Assembly (NCBI GenBank): GCA_029553855.1
Contig: JAKPKE010000172.1
Span: 1-46,993 of the forward strand
Direction: 5' to 3'
Source: Bacillota bacterium
GTDB taxonomy: Bacteria > Bacillota > Clostridia > Lutisporales > Lutisporaceae
DNA length: 46,993 nt
Below are positions 26,584 through 36,495 of this stretch, in pieces (positions within the stretch are counted from its first letter, which is position 1; every line of letters starts with the position of its first letter). Both the position numbers and the translations under genes were made by a program. The notes below the pieces were generated by a model. That model saw only the letters and a program-made list of their open reading frames with translations. It was not told the origin of the DNA and ran no database searches.

Positions 26584-27912
26584 TTAAAAGCGCTTCCAAA
26601 CAGCATCTGCCAATTCACGGCTTCTTGCCATAATTCTTTCCTCATCGATATCAATCAGCTCTCTATTTTCCATTATAACCTTTCCGTTTATAATTGTAGT
26701 GTCGACAAAACGCCCGTTTATGCCAAAAAGCACATGACTGTTTATGTTTTCTCCATTTATTGTTGTAGGAGGGTTGTAGTCGACTATGATTATATCGGCC
26801 AGAGCCCCTTCCTCCAGAACTCCCACTTTCCCGTCAATAAACCTTTCCGTTATTATTTTGTTATTTACAAAAAGCATTTCAGGAATTTCGCCCCAGGCAA
26901 CCTTTGAGTCCCCTTTAACATGTTTGTGAATTATATTTCCAACCTTGTAGGATTCCATCATATCTGCCGTATACCCGTCGGTACCCAGTCCCAAAAGAAT
27001 GCCTTTATTGAACATTTCGAGCACCGGTGAAGCACCTACTGCATTTCCCATATTTGATTCAGGATTATGAACAACTATTGCATCCTTTTCCTTAAGCATA
27101 TCCATTTCCTTCTCGGAGATATGTATGCAGTGGACTGCTATGGTCTTATCCGACAGGACGCCTGTATCATGCCATCTTTCTACAACACCCTTGCCATACT
27201 TTGCTTTCGAGTCCTCCAGGTCTTCAATGCCCTCTGCAGTATGCACATGAAAACCTGCATTAAGGCTATTGGCAGCATCCAGACATTTATCAAGGGTCTT
27301 TTCGGAAATTGTCATAGATGCATGAAGTCCGAACATTCCTTTTAGCATATCATCCTTCCTGCTGTTGCAATACCTGATAAAATCCAAGTTTTCGGCAATC
27401 CCCTCATCTGCAATTTTCTCTCCGTCCCTATCTGAGGTTTCATAGCACAGATTGCTGCGGATCCCTATATGCCCCGCTGCCTCTGCTATTTTGAACAGGC
27501 TGCCTGTTATTGCATAGGGACTTGCATGATGATCAAAAACTGTCGTCACCCCGTTTTTTACCTGGTCTATCATCGGAACAACCGCACTATAATATACATC
27601 CTCAAGGGTCAATACCTTGTCAAGTCTCCACCACAAGCCCTTTAATATTTCAGAGAACTTTGTCGCCGGCGGACTGTCGTTGGACATGCCTCTTGCAAAG
27701 GTACTGTAATAATGCATATGGGTATTAATAAACCCCGGCATTATAAGCTTTCCCTTTGCATTTATAAATCTTGCATTATTGTATTTCTCCTTAAGACTAT
27801 CAGTCAAGCCAACTTCAACTATCTTATTGCCTTCAACGGCAATACACCCGTTTTCGATTATCGGGATTTCTTTATCCCGGGTAATGACTTTTCCGTTTCC
27901 CACCAATAACAT
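26584..27912 (-). CDS. ssnA: SsnA-type aminohydrolase of purine catabolism
   Basis: A 442-residue amidohydrolase-superfamily enzyme, the same length as E. coli SsnA, and alike along its whole length (LKGLWWRLDKVL, DHHASPYAITGSL, HNPESNMGN). Metal ligands H65 and H67 (THMH), the HVHTAEG histidine, HCIH and the aspartate in GTDGY are present. It likely removes an amino or imino group from a ring-opened purine intermediate, but the exact substrate is not established. It is part of the ygfK-ssnA-Mo hydroxylase run, 22 bases after the deaminase gene. Start: ATG with GGAGGG. Confidence 0.92.
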   Translation of the reverse strand: MLLVGNGKVITRDKEIPIIENGCIAVEGNKIVEVGLTDSLKEKYNNARFINAKGKLIMPGFINTHMHYYSTFARGMSNDSPPATKFSEILKGLWWRLDKVLTLEDVYYSAVVPMIDQVKNGVTTVFDHHASPYAITGSLFKIAEAAGHIGIRSNLCYETSDRDGEKIADEGIAENLDFIRYCNSRKDDMLKGMFGLHASMTISEKTLDKCLDAANSLNAGFHVHTAEGIEDLEDSKAKYGKGVVERWHDTGVLSDKTIAVHCIHISEKEMDMLKEKDAIVVHNPESNMGNAVGASPVLEMFNKGILLGLGTDGYTADMMESYKVGNIIHKHVKGDSKVAWGEIPEMLFVNNKIITERFIDGKVGVLEEGALADIIIVDYNPPTTINGENINSHVLFGINGRFVDTTIINGKVIMENRELIDIDEERIMARSRELADAVWKRF

Positions 27913-27934
27913 GCTTTTGCCCTCCTCACTTTTA

Positions 27935-29311
27935 TTAGTTGTTCTTTGTACTATTTCTTTGTCTATTGATAATTTCTACAGCCGTATTATGGGCGTTCTT
28001 TGCCGCTTCATCAGAATCAATCGTTGTCAGTTTCCCATTTTTAACCACAATTTTCCCATTAACGATCGTCATTGAAACCAGACTGGAATTCCCCAGGCAA
28101 ACCAACGATACCAAGGGATCGTGACAGCCTGAATACTCAATTCCATTCAGATTGAACAGAACTATATCTGCAGCTTTGCCTGCAGAAAGCCTCCCGGTGT
28201 CATCCCTCCCCAGAACATCCGCTCCGCCTCTGGTCGCTGCTTTGAGAATTTCATAGGCTGTTAATCCATCAGTTCCATATTTAAGATGGTTAAGAAGATA
28301 TGCCCGTCTTACTTCCTCCCACATGTTGGATCCGTCATTGCTTGCGCTGCCGTCTACAGCTATAGAAAGCTTCCCGCCCGCCCTTATGATTTCTGTTGTC
28401 TTGCAGATACCGCTCGAAAGCTTCATATTTGAGGAAGGACAATGAGCAATTCCCGAGCCTTGAAGTCTGTCTATTTCACCATCATTCAGATAAATACCGT
28501 GTGCAAACCAAACATCATCCCCTACCCACTCCAAATCTTCCATAAGCTCAAAGGGCCTTCTTCCGTAACGCTCCAGGCAGAATCTTTCTTCATCCTGAGT
28601 CTCAGCCAGATGTGTATGAAGCATGACTCCTTTTTTCCTTGCCAGATCCTTTGAATCCAGCATAAGCTGCCGGCTTACGGAAAACGGCGAACAAGGTGCC
28701 AGAGCAATTCTTTGCATTGAATAGGGACCATTGTCATGATACCTGTTTATCAATCTTTCACTATCCAGAAGAATAGCTTCTTCGGTTTGGACAACCTCCA
28801 TGGGAGGCAGTCCTCCCATATCTCGTCCGAGAGACATGGAGCCTCTTGTTGCATGAAACCTGATACCTATCTCCCGGGCAGCCTTAATCTGCTCATCTAT
28901 CAACGTGGTTGGCTGGCCTTTTGGAAACACGTAATGATGGTCGGAGGTCAAAGTGCAGCCGGTACGGAGCAGCTCTGAGAAGCCCACCAGTGCGCCATAG
29001 TAAACGGCCTCCGGCGTAATGTTCTTCCAAAACTCATACAGTCCGATCAGCCATGGAAAGAGAGGCTGCTCCTGCACTTCTTCAATCCCCCTGAACAAGG
29101 TCTGATAGAGATGATGATGCGTATTTACAAAACCAGGCAGTGCTGTTAAACCGTTGCAGTCTATTATTTCAGCATCCCCGGCGGCATTCAGATTGCTGCC
29201 TATATCCCTTATGGCTGCTTCTTCAATCAAAATATCGCAGTGTTCAAAGGTTTCTTCCCTGTCATTGAAAGTGATTACAAGATCAATATTCTTCAACAGC
29301 TTTTGACTCAT
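27935..29311 (-). CDS. Guanine/8-oxoguanine deaminase-like amidohydrolase
   Basis: A metal-dependent aminohydrolase of 458 residues from the atrazine chlorohydrolase/8-oxoguanine deaminase group. It shows the NTHHHLYQTLFRG metal motif (H65, H67), HTHLAET, WFAHGIYL and the AVDGSASNDGSN active-site loop, and LFPWLIGLYEFW near residue 90, which is typical of 8-oxoguanine and hydroxyatrazine-type deaminases. In this cluster it most likely deaminates guanine or 8-oxoguanine to xanthine or urate. Start: ATG 29311 with TTTGGAGG upstream; a longer reading would include the 38-bp hairpin and is rejected. Confidence 0.88.
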   Translation of the reverse strand: MSQKLLKNIDLVITFNDREETFEHCDILIEEAAIRDIGSNLNAAGDAEIIDCNGLTALPGFVNTHHHLYQTLFRGIEEVQEQPLFPWLIGLYEFWKNITPEAVYYGALVGFSELLRTGCTLTSDHHYVFPKGQPTTLIDEQIKAAREIGIRFHATRGSMSLGRDMGGLPPMEVVQTEEAILLDSERLINRYHDNGPYSMQRIALAPCSPFSVSRQLMLDSKDLARKKGVMLHTHLAETQDEERFCLERYGRRPFELMEDLEWVGDDVWFAHGIYLNDGEIDRLQGSGIAHCPSSNMKLSSGICKTTEIIRAGGKLSIAVDGSASNDGSNMWEEVRRAYLLNHLKYGTDGLTAYEILKAATRGGADVLGRDDTGRLSAGKAADIVLFNLNGIEYSGCHDPLVSLVCLGNSSLVSMTIVNGKIVVKNGKLTTIDSDEAAKNAHNTAVEIINRQRNSTKNN

Positions 29312-29347
29312 AAATCCAAGCCTCCAAAATAGTTTTCCTGGCACGTG

Positions 29348-29385
29348 ACAATAGTTGAAGATTGGTAACAATCTTCAACTATTGT
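29348..29385. repeat. Perfect 17-bp inverted repeat (hairpin) between ygfK and the deaminase gene
   Basis: ACAATAGTTGAAGATTG and its exact complement flank a four-base loop GTAA. It lies six bases after the ygfK stop and 37 before the next ATG. No U tract follows on either side, so it is not a classical terminator. It may set RNA stability, or be a DNA site for a dimeric regulator. Confidence 0.8.
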
Positions 29386-29390
29386 GAAAT

Positions 29391-32300
29391 TTATAGCATA
29401 TAGGCATATTTGTTGATGCAATTTATAATGACTCCCGCCATCTCTTTTGAAATTGCATTCTCTTGTCCGACCGTATATCTTACAATTTCTCCTTCTTCCG
29501 TTCGAACCCGGCAAATTCCTTTTGCCATGTCTATCACCATAAAGCCTTTATTTGTACTGTTTTCTAAGTCTTCCTCATTCCAGAAAACAGTGACCTTATC
29601 TTTATACGGATTGCCGTCATGAGGACACATAATGCCGCAGTTTCCGCACTCATTGCACATACCGTCCAGATGAATGATCTGGTGTTTGGAAGCAAACCCT
29701 TCATCTGCATATATCACCGCATTCGCTCTGTTGGGGCAAACATCCACGCATAATTCGCAAATATTTTCACAGGAGAGGCATCTTTCGGATTCTTCTTCGC
29801 TGCATACAGGATTCTTCAAAATACCTTTCCTTTCATAAAGCGTTTCTTCATTCACGGGAAGTGCTTTTTTCCCAAAGTCGGAACAAACGCCTTCTTTTGC
29901 CAGAATATCCTTTGCGACTGCTTTTCCGTCTGCAATTGCTTTAACAATAGAGGCAGGTCCGGATTTTACATCACCGGCTGCATATACCCCCGGTATATTC
30001 GTCTCACAAGCCGGACCTACCTTGGGAAAGCCCTTATGATCCAGCTCTATTCCGTTTATGCTCAGCAAACCCCCGTCAATCTGCTCTCCGACTGCTGCTA
30101 TAACAGTTTCTGCATCCAGAACCTCCATATTGCCCGTAGGAACAGGACTTCTCCTGCCTGAGGCATCCCTGTCCCCCAAAGCCATTTGCTCACATATAAG
30201 CTTGCTCCCTGTATATGTTGAAGGCAAAAGCAGTTCCTTGAACAGTATTCCTTCATCCAAAGCCAGTCTGATTTCTTCCGGATCTGCCGGCATAAATTGT
30301 CTTGTCCTTCTGTATACAATAGAAACTGTTTCTACCCCGGGCACCCTCTTTGCGGCCCTGGCCGAATCCATTGCAACATTCCCGCCGCCTATGACACAGA
30401 CGTGCTTTCCTAAGCTGACATTCCCTTTTTGGGCTTTGTAGTTTTCCATGAAGGAAATCGCGTTGAGAGTCTTTTCTCCTCCTTCTTTGAGGGAAATCCG
30501 CCCCGGCTTCCAGGCGCCTATTGCAACTACAACATAATCATATTCTTTCTTCAACTCGCTAATGCTGAAGTTTTCATCAATCCCCAGCTTAAATTTCACT
30601 CCCTGTCTTTTAACAAGCTCCAAATCCTTCCTGACTGTTTCGGCAGATATTCTGAATTCAGGGATTACATATTCAACAATACCATAAGGCCTGTCTTTCT
30701 TATCCATTACGGTTACTTCAATACCGTTTCTTCTTAAGAATAGTGCTGCTGCCAGGCCTGCGGCACCTGCACCGATAACCGCAGCTTTTTTATTGCTCCT
30801 GAGTTCTTTCGGTTTGATTCCTGAAATGTATTTATCCTGTGCATTAAGTACAGCTATTTTTTTCATTTCTCTTATCAGAATAGACTCATCATAATCCAGA
30901 CGGGTACATTTGTACTGGCACTGGTGATCACATATTGAGCTCGTAATAGCCGGTGAAGCATTGTCATTGGCTATAATATCAAAAGCTTCATCATACTTCC
31001 CTTCGCCCACTAATGCAACATATTGCGGTATTTGCTGGTTTATCGGGCATCCGATCGTACAGGGGGCTATGGCACAATCGAAAAGCGGCAGCTTGGAAGA
31101 AAGCTTTCTGCTGTTGACCGGGCGCAGTGATTTCAGGTGGTGCTTGTCAGTCAATGCAGCCCTGGCAAGACTTTCGATTTTAACAATGTCAATGCCTCCA
31201 AAAGCACCCTTAAGCTGTCCCTCTGCCTTCTTTGCCATTTGTGTGATCCTCTCATAGCCTCCGGGCTTTAAAATGGTTGTTGCAAATGTAATTGGCTGGA
31301 TTCCAACGGCTAATACCTTGTCAACATTAAAGAAGTCAATTCCGCCGGAATAGGAGATATACAAATCTCCGCCAAATTCTTTTGCCAGTTTACCCGCCAA
31401 AGAAATAGAAAGCGCATACAAAGATCTGCCTGACATGTACATCTCTTCCCCCGGCAATTCCTGGTTAAGAATCTTCACCGGCAAGGTATTCGTCAATTTG
31501 ACACCCACTTCAAGGTTTAACTCCCTGCCGACCTCTTTTAACCGCTTCAGCATTGCAACACCGTCTGCAAACTGCAGATCATGTATAAAATGGTGACCAT
31601 TAAGAGTAATGTAATCATAACCCATTGCATCCAGGGTCTCTCTGACGAACTTTTCACCCAGGAGCGTCGGGTTCATTTTTACAAAGGTATGCAGATTCTT
31701 CTCTTTAAGAAAGTAATTTGAGATTCGTTCAATCTCCTGGGGAGGACATCCGTGGAGTGTAGAAAGAGTAATTGACGGGCAAACCGCAGGAGAAATCTTC
31801 TCAAGGTCTTCCTCGGTAAAGCATGAAAACAAATGCATGTTGGAGCGTATTGCTTCTCTGCATTCCTTCCATATTTCTGTTTTTGACGCATCCCGCATCC
31901 CTTCAATATAGGCGTCAATTTTAGGGGATTTTATGCCTTCCAGATCATAGCCTACGCTCATATTGAACATAAAGTCCCTTTCCCGGCTTAGTTCAAGCTC
32001 TTTCATCAGTACGTGCAGCAAAAACCAGGCTTTAATATACTCATTATATGCATCCTGCACTTTTAGCTCTGTCGACCACTCTACATTGTAGCCTTCATCC
32101 TGTGCAAAAATGCACGGCTTTGAAACGGGCAAATCTTCTCCGTCAAGCTTTTGCACCGTCTTAAGCTCAATAAAACGGCATCCTGTTAAATAAGCCGATA
32201 TTATGTTCTGTGCTAATTGTGAGTTGGGACCTGCTGCAGGGCCAATGGGTGAAGCTAATTTTTCGCCGAACAGTTCAATGTAATTTCCGCTTTTGTTATA

Positions 32301-32408
32301 ATAAAACTTGCTTTTGTGAATACCAAAAATTGAGCCTTTTTCTTTTAGTTCACTGACCACCCAAAAAATCATTTTTTCAAAAGGTATCGGTCTCATTTTA
32401 TCGCTCAT
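29391..32408 (-). CDS. ygfK: YgfK: flavin/iron-sulfur oxidoreductase (putative selenate reductase subunit)
   Basis: A 1005-residue multidomain redox protein matching E. coli YgfK (about 1030) from the first residues (MRPIPFEKM; GPAAGPNSQLAQNI; MSVGYDLEGIK). Layout: dihydropyrimidine/dihydroorotate-dehydrogenase-like FMN barrel (about 1-430), GltD-like double-nucleotide flavoprotein (about 440-870) with CXXXXCP-type N-terminal cysteines and the VIGAGAAGLAAALF loop, and a C-terminal pair of 4Fe-4S motifs (CENICELCVDVCP and CNECGNCGIMCP). It resembles NADPH-dependent dihydropyrimidine dehydrogenase and may reduce a purine-derived ring or move electrons between NAD(P)H and the Mo hydroxylases. 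The name selenate reductase is historical; the purine role is better supported by context. Start: ATG with GAGGGGG. Confidence 0.94.
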   Translation of the reverse strand: MSDKMRPIPFEKMIFWVVSELKEKGSIFGIHKSKFYYNKSGNYIELFGEKLASPIGPAAGPNSQLAQNIISAYLTGCRFIELKTVQKLDGEDLPVSKPCIFAQDEGYNVEWSTELKVQDAYNEYIKAWFLLHVLMKELELSRERDFMFNMSVGYDLEGIKSPKIDAYIEGMRDASKTEIWKECREAIRSNMHLFSCFTEEDLEKISPAVCPSITLSTLHGCPPQEIERISNYFLKEKNLHTFVKMNPTLLGEKFVRETLDAMGYDYITLNGHHFIHDLQFADGVAMLKRLKEVGRELNLEVGVKLTNTLPVKILNQELPGEEMYMSGRSLYALSISLAGKLAKEFGGDLYISYSGGIDFFNVDKVLAVGIQPITFATTILKPGGYERITQMAKKAEGQLKGAFGGIDIVKIESLARAALTDKHHLKSLRPVNSRKLSSKLPLFDCAIAPCTIGCPINQQIPQYVALVGEGKYDEAFDIIANDNASPAITSSICDHQCQYKCTRLDYDESILIREMKKIAVLNAQDKYISGIKPKELRSNKKAAVIGAGAAGLAAALFLRRNGIEVTVMDKKDRPYGIVEYVIPEFRISAETVRKDLELVKRQGVKFKLGIDENFSISELKKEYDYVVVAIGAWKPGRISLKEGGEKTLNAISFMENYKAQKGNVSLGKHVCVIGGGNVAMDSARAAKRVPGVETVSIVYRRTRQFMPADPEEIRLALDEGILFKELLLPSTYTGSKLICEQMALGDRDASGRRSPVPTGNMEVLDAETVIAAVGEQIDGGLLSINGIELDHKGFPKVGPACETNIPGVYAAGDVKSGPASIVKAIADGKAVAKDILAKEGVCSDFGKKALPVNEETLYERKGILKNPVCSEEESERCLSCENICELCVDVCPNRANAVIYADEGFASKHQIIHLDGMCNECGNCGIMCPHDGNPYKDKVTVFWNEEDLENSTNKGFMVIDMAKGICRVRTEEGEIVRYTVGQENAISKEMAGVIINCINKYAYML

Positions 32409-32440
32409 TCTCTTACCCCCTCAACTATATTTGAAGGCAA

Positions 32441-33685
32441 TTACTTTGCAAGGTTTTCTGTAGTCTTCGGCATTTTGCCGGCATACTTTTTTACGAACAG
32501 TGATGGGATTGCTGCATACATTGCAGCTGCTTTCACCAGTTCACTCTTCCAGGTTTTCTCGTTTGGAGCATGAGCCTGGTCTTCATGACCCGGACCAAAG
32601 CCAATACAGGGTATGCCATATTTGCCCATGATTGAAACACCGTTTGTAGAGAATGTCCATTTATCCAATACCGGCTCATCCTCAAAGAGTCCCTCGTAAG
32701 CTTCCAATAATGTACTGCAAACAGGATGATCCTCTTCGATGAACCAGGTTGGGAAATAACTTTCTGTCGGATATACCAGTCCCGTGTACGACGGCCTGCT
32801 GTACGGATACATTGTCACTTCCGCCTTTGCCGCTTTAACAGAGGGCAATTCTCTGATCTGGTTCATTGCATACTCACCGTTTTCACCCGCAGTGAGCCTT
32901 CTGTCTATAGAAATCCAGCAGCTGTCCGCTACCGCGCATCTGGACGGTGATGTGTGGAATATTTCGGATACGGTCAGGGTACCCTTCCCAAGGAACGGGT
33001 GACTGATAAGTCTTTCATTAAGTTCTTTCAGTTCCATCAGAATCGGCGCCATTTTATAGATGGCATTGTCGCCGCGCTCCGGGGCGGAACCGTGGCAGCT
33101 TATCCCCTGAGTCGTAACCTTGATTTCCATTCTGCCTCTGTGTCCTCTGTATATACGGCAGGAAGTCGGCTCAGTAATAACAACGAATTCCGGCCGGATA
33201 TCCAGTTCCTTAATAATGTACTGCCAGCACAAGCCGTCACAATCTTCTTCCTGCACGGAACCTACTATCAATAATGTGTAATCATCCTCCAGTTTCAAGT
33301 CTTTAATAATTTTCCCCGCATAAACCAATGAAGCCATGCCGCCTTCCTGGTCGCTTGCGCCTCTGCCGAAAATAATTTCATCATCCTCATAGCCCTGATA
33401 TGGGTCATGTTCCCAATTCTTTAAATTTCCTACGCCTACTGTATCAATATGTGCATCCATTGCTATCAAGTGTTTGCCGTGTCCTATATAGCCAAGTACA
33501 TTGCCCATGGGATCCAGTTCAACCTTGTCAAACCCAACCTCTTTCATTTCCTTCATTATCCTCTGGACAACCTCTTTTTCGCCGCAGCTTTCACTTGGAA
33601 TTGCAATCATATCCCTCAGGAATTTTGTCATTTGCGGCTTATATTTCTCCGCCAGCTCAAGTATTTGTTTAAAATCATATGCCAT
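32441..33685 (-). CDS. ygeY: YgeY-family selenium-metabolism-linked hydrolase (M20 family)
   Basis: A 414-residue zinc hydrolase of the ArgE/DapE/M20 family, close to E. coli YgeY in length. Metal and catalytic residues are visible: H79 and D81 in DAHIDT, D112 in [10 protein letters not shown], the QEEDCDG glutamates (E146/E147), and a late histidine in [13 protein letters not shown]. It should hydrolyse an amide or carbamoyl bond in a purine-derived open-chain intermediate. It is 11 bases downstream of the large PLP enzyme gene and 32 before ygfK. Start: ATG after AGGAGGG. Confidence 0.93.
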   Translation of the reverse strand: MAYDFKQILELAEKYKPQMTKFLRDMIAIPSESCGEKEVVQRIMKEMKEVGFDKVELDPMGNVLGYIGHGKHLIAMDAHIDTVGVGNLKNWEHDPYQGYEDDEIIFGRGASDQEGGMASLVYAGKIIKDLKLEDDYTLLIVGSVQEEDCDGLCWQYIIKELDIRPEFVVITEPTSCRIYRGHRGRMEIKVTTQGISCHGSAPERGDNAIYKMAPILMELKELNERLISHPFLGKGTLTVSEIFHTSPSRCAVADSCWISIDRRLTAGENGEYAMNQIRELPSVKAAKAEVTMYPYSRPSYTGLVYPTESYFPTWFIEEDHPVCSTLLEAYEGLFEDEPVLDKWTFSTNGVSIMGKYGIPCIGFGPGHEDQAHAPNEKTWKSELVKAAAMYAAIPSLFVKKYAGKMPKTTENLAK

Positions 33686-33696
33686 TTAAGACCCTC

Positions 33697-35178
33697 CTAG
33701 TATTTTAATCCTGTTCTTTCATTGAACTGCTCGATCATTCTGTCAAGCTCAGGCCCCATTTTGTGCAGCCTTCCCCAATAGTTGTCATAGTCATACCATT
33801 GCTCGTTAAGTTCTTCAATATCATACATCTGCTGCTCAATCCATGTATAGTATTTAAGATTGTGTATGCGTTTCTTATCTTGATAGGTCAGTTCTTCAAT
33901 ATTGTCGGTTCTGATGCTCATTGCATATTTGCCGTAATCAACAGCTGCATCAATCCTCTGATATTCTCTGCCCCTTTCCTCTTCCATCTCTTTCAGCCTT
34001 GAGTTGTACATTTCTTTTGAATCTGTGAGCACTGTCATAATGATATCGTTCTCTGTAAGCTCGTAGTACTTAGCAAACTTTATGCAGGTTATGATATTTG
34101 CGGCACCTGAAATTCCGATCCAGTCAAGCTTTTCTATAATATCCCCCGAAACCCCCTGCTCCCTCAGATACTCATGTCCGGCATGCTCATTCAAGAGACG
34201 GAATAATCCCAGGCTCTCATTGTCGTCTATTGCCATTACCATATCCGTATTTTTTACATTGTGAACCCACGGCACATGCTTGTCGCCTATGCCTTCAATC
34301 CTGTGGTCCCCAAATCCGTTATTGAGTAACGTCGGGCATTGCAATGCTTCTGCGACTATCATTTTGGCATTGGGATACTTATCCTTGATATAATCACCGC
34401 TGCCCAGTGTTCCTGCTGATCCTGAGGTGAGACAGACACCGGCGACCTTGCCCTTTTCTCCTAATTCGGCATTGATAATATCCTCCATGGCATGTCCCGT
34501 AACCTCATAATGCCACAAATGATTGCCAAGCTCTCCGAATTGGTTGAGTATAACTACATTGTCCCTGGTCCTCCTAAGCTTCCACGTCTCGTCATATATT
34601 TCCTTTACATTACTCTCGCAGCCCGTTGTGACAATAATTTCCCCCGCTAATCCTTTAAGCCAATCAAAACGCTCCTTGCTCATATTTTCAGGCAGTATTG
34701 CTATGGATTTGCAGCCGAGAAGCGCCGAATTATAGGCCCCTCCACGGCAATAGTTGCCTGTGGAAGGCCAAACCGCATGGTGATAATTCGGGTCAAACTG
34801 GCCGGTAACCAGACGCGGAACCAGGCAGGCAAAACTTGCCCCTACCTTATGTGCCCCGGTAGGAAAAAACTTTCCGGCCATGGCGAATATTCTTGCTTTA
34901 ACGCCTGAAATCTGTGGCGGAATCTCAATATAGTTAGGTAGTTTATTGTACAATCCGCCTTTTTTAATAGGCTCATTTTTCCATGAAATTCTGAAAAGGT
35001 TTATAGGATCAACATCCCACAAGCCGGTATCCTTAAGCCTTTCTTTTACCTTTTCCGGTACCTTGTCGGGATCCTTCATTTGTGTTAGGGTAGGAACAAC
35101 GATGTTTCTTTCCTTTGCATTCTGTACGGCTTTCTGAAGTCCTTCTTCATTGACCGTCAAATCAATAAGCTTTCTCAT
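33697..35178 (-). CDS. Fold-type II PLP-dependent enzyme (tryptophan-synthase-beta-like), purine cluster
   Basis: A 493-residue PLP enzyme. The Schiff-base lysine is K111 in GAHKVGA, the phosphate-binding loop is GSAGTLGSG (253-261), and PSTGNYCRGGAYN (138-150) is the asparagine loop that contacts the cofactor. It is about 100 residues longer than E. coli YgeX (diaminopropionate ammonia-lyase) and not closely like it in these motifs, yet it occupies the ygeX slot between ygeY and xdhD. Likely chemistry is beta-elimination or replacement on an amino acid formed from the purine skeleton, such as serine or 2,3-diaminopropionate; this is inference. Start: ATG after GGAGGG. It follows the threonine-synthase-like gene by 25 bases. 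Confidence 0.85.
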   Translation of the reverse strand: MRKLIDLTVNEEGLQKAVQNAKERNIVVPTLTQMKDPDKVPEKVKERLKDTGLWDVDPINLFRISWKNEPIKKGGLYNKLPNYIEIPPQISGVKARIFAMAGKFFPTGAHKVGASFACLVPRLVTGQFDPNYHHAVWPSTGNYCRGGAYNSALLGCKSIAILPENMSKERFDWLKGLAGEIIVTTGCESNVKEIYDETWKLRRTRDNVVILNQFGELGNHLWHYEVTGHAMEDIINAELGEKGKVAGVCLTSGSAGTLGSGDYIKDKYPNAKMIVAEALQCPTLLNNGFGDHRIEGIGDKHVPWVHNVKNTDMVMAIDDNESLGLFRLLNEHAGHEYLREQGVSGDIIEKLDWIGISGAANIITCIKFAKYYELTENDIIMTVLTDSKEMYNSRLKEMEEERGREYQRIDAAVDYGKYAMSIRTDNIEELTYQDKKRIHNLKYYTWIEQQMYDIEELNEQWYDYDNYWGRLHKMGPELDRMIEQFNERTGLKY

Positions 35179-35203
35179 TCTTCACCCTCCATCGACTTTA
35201 GAT

Positions 35204-36439
35204 TTAATTATTTATAATTTTTCTTACTTCCGTAAGATTCGGTTCCACAAGGTTTGCCTTTCCCGCAGCTTTCATAGCGCTCTTTATGTCCTTGAGGCCG
35301 CTTCCGCTGACTATACTTACAACTTTTTCGTCACCCTTAAGCAATCCAAGTTCATTCATTTTTATAATTCCTGCAAAGCTTGTGACCCCGGCAGGTTCTC
35401 CAAAAACGCCTGTTTTTTGGGCCAATATCTTCATTGCGGTCAGTATTTCTTCATCGGATACATCTACCATATACCCGCCGGATTCATGCACAGCATTTAA
35501 AGCTTTTATTCCGTTGCGCGGTATTCCTACGGAAATGCTGTCTGCTATGGTCTCGGGCACTCTATATTCAAATTCATATGTATTCTTTTCAAAGGCTCTT
35601 GTCACAGGATTAGATTTTTCAGCTTGAACTCCTACTATTTTAGGGAACTTGTCGATCAGGCCAAGTGTAAAGCATTCCTTAAAGCCTTTCCAGACACCGC
35701 CTATGGAACAACCGTCTCCTACAGCTACCACTGCAATATCAGGTGCCTGAAAGCGGAGCTGCTCGCAAATCTCATAAGCAACTGTTTTCTTGCCTTCCAG
35801 CAGATATGGGTTTATTGCACAGCTCCTGTTGTACCAGCCGAATTCATCGGCGGCCTTGAAGCATAGCTCTACTGCTTCATCATATGTACCCTTTACAAGA
35901 AATACATTTGAACCGTATATGAGAAGCTGTGTCACCTTGGCTTCGGGGGCTGTTTCCGGTACAAATATGTAGGTTTTTATTCCTGCACTGGCAGCAAAGC
36001 CCGACAGAGAGGATGCCGCATTTCCTGTTGATGCGGTACACATTACGAACCGTCCAAGCTCGTAAGCCTTTGCAACCCCTACTGCACTTGCCCTGTCCTT
36101 CAATGATGCAGTGGGGTTCCTCGAATCATCCTTCAGAAAAAAGCTTTCCAGTCCTGTTTCCTTTGAAAGTGTTTTTATATTATAGAGTGGTGTCCACCCT
36201 GCCTGGAGCGGCTGTATGCCCTTGGTATCCTCCAGAGGTATCGCAGGAAGATAGCGCCATAAGGAATAATCCGTATTTTTCTTCAGATAATCCCGTGTCA
36301 GCTCCTTTTTAATCTGATCATAATCCAGTACAACGTCCAGAATACCTTCAATACCACATTCCGGGCATGTATAAAGCACCTGGGCCGGATCATATTCTCT
36401 TCCGCATTTAACACATTTCAGCTTTAATACCTTGCTCAT
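35204..36439 (-). CDS. Threonine-synthase-like PLP enzyme with N-terminal zinc ribbon
   Basis: 411 residues from the chosen ATG (36439, with AAGGTGG upstream; an ATG at 36457 has no site). The N-terminus holds a zinc-ribbon of four cysteines (C9, C12, C25, C28), then the PLP fold: lysine K114 in TASLKDRA, the TASTGNAASS loop, GDGCSIGGVWKGF, and the end motif SIVSGSGLKD. This is the architecture of archaeal-type threonine synthase and cysteate synthase. In a purine operon, a housekeeping threonine synthase is unlikely; a paralogue acting on a phosphorylated or carbamoylated amino acid is the better guess. Neighbour: xdhD ends upstream (gap 56). Confidence 0.87.
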   Translation of the reverse strand: MSKVLKLKCVKCGREYDPAQVLYTCPECGIEGILDVVLDYDQIKKELTRDYLKKNTDYSLWRYLPAIPLEDTKGIQPLQAGWTPLYNIKTLSKETGLESFFLKDDSRNPTASLKDRASAVGVAKAYELGRFVMCTASTGNAASSLSGFAASAGIKTYIFVPETAPEAKVTQLLIYGSNVFLVKGTYDEAVELCFKAADEFGWYNRSCAINPYLLEGKKTVAYEICEQLRFQAPDIAVVAVGDGCSIGGVWKGFKECFTLGLIDKFPKIVGVQAEKSNPVTRAFEKNTYEFEYRVPETIADSISVGIPRNGIKALNAVHESGGYMVDVSDEEILTAMKILAQKTGVFGEPAGVTSFAGIIKMNELGLLKGDEKVVSIVSGSGLKDIKSAMKAAGKANLVEPNLTEVRKIINN

Positions 36440-36495
36440 TCCTCCACCTTCTTCCATAACATTAATAAAATAACCGTTCCCAGTATTTGAGCTTG

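Noticed and set aside
33697-35178. Direct naming of this PLP enzyme as ygeX
   Set aside because: About 100 residues longer than E. coli YgeX and the lysine and glycine-loop contexts differ; position alone is not enough.
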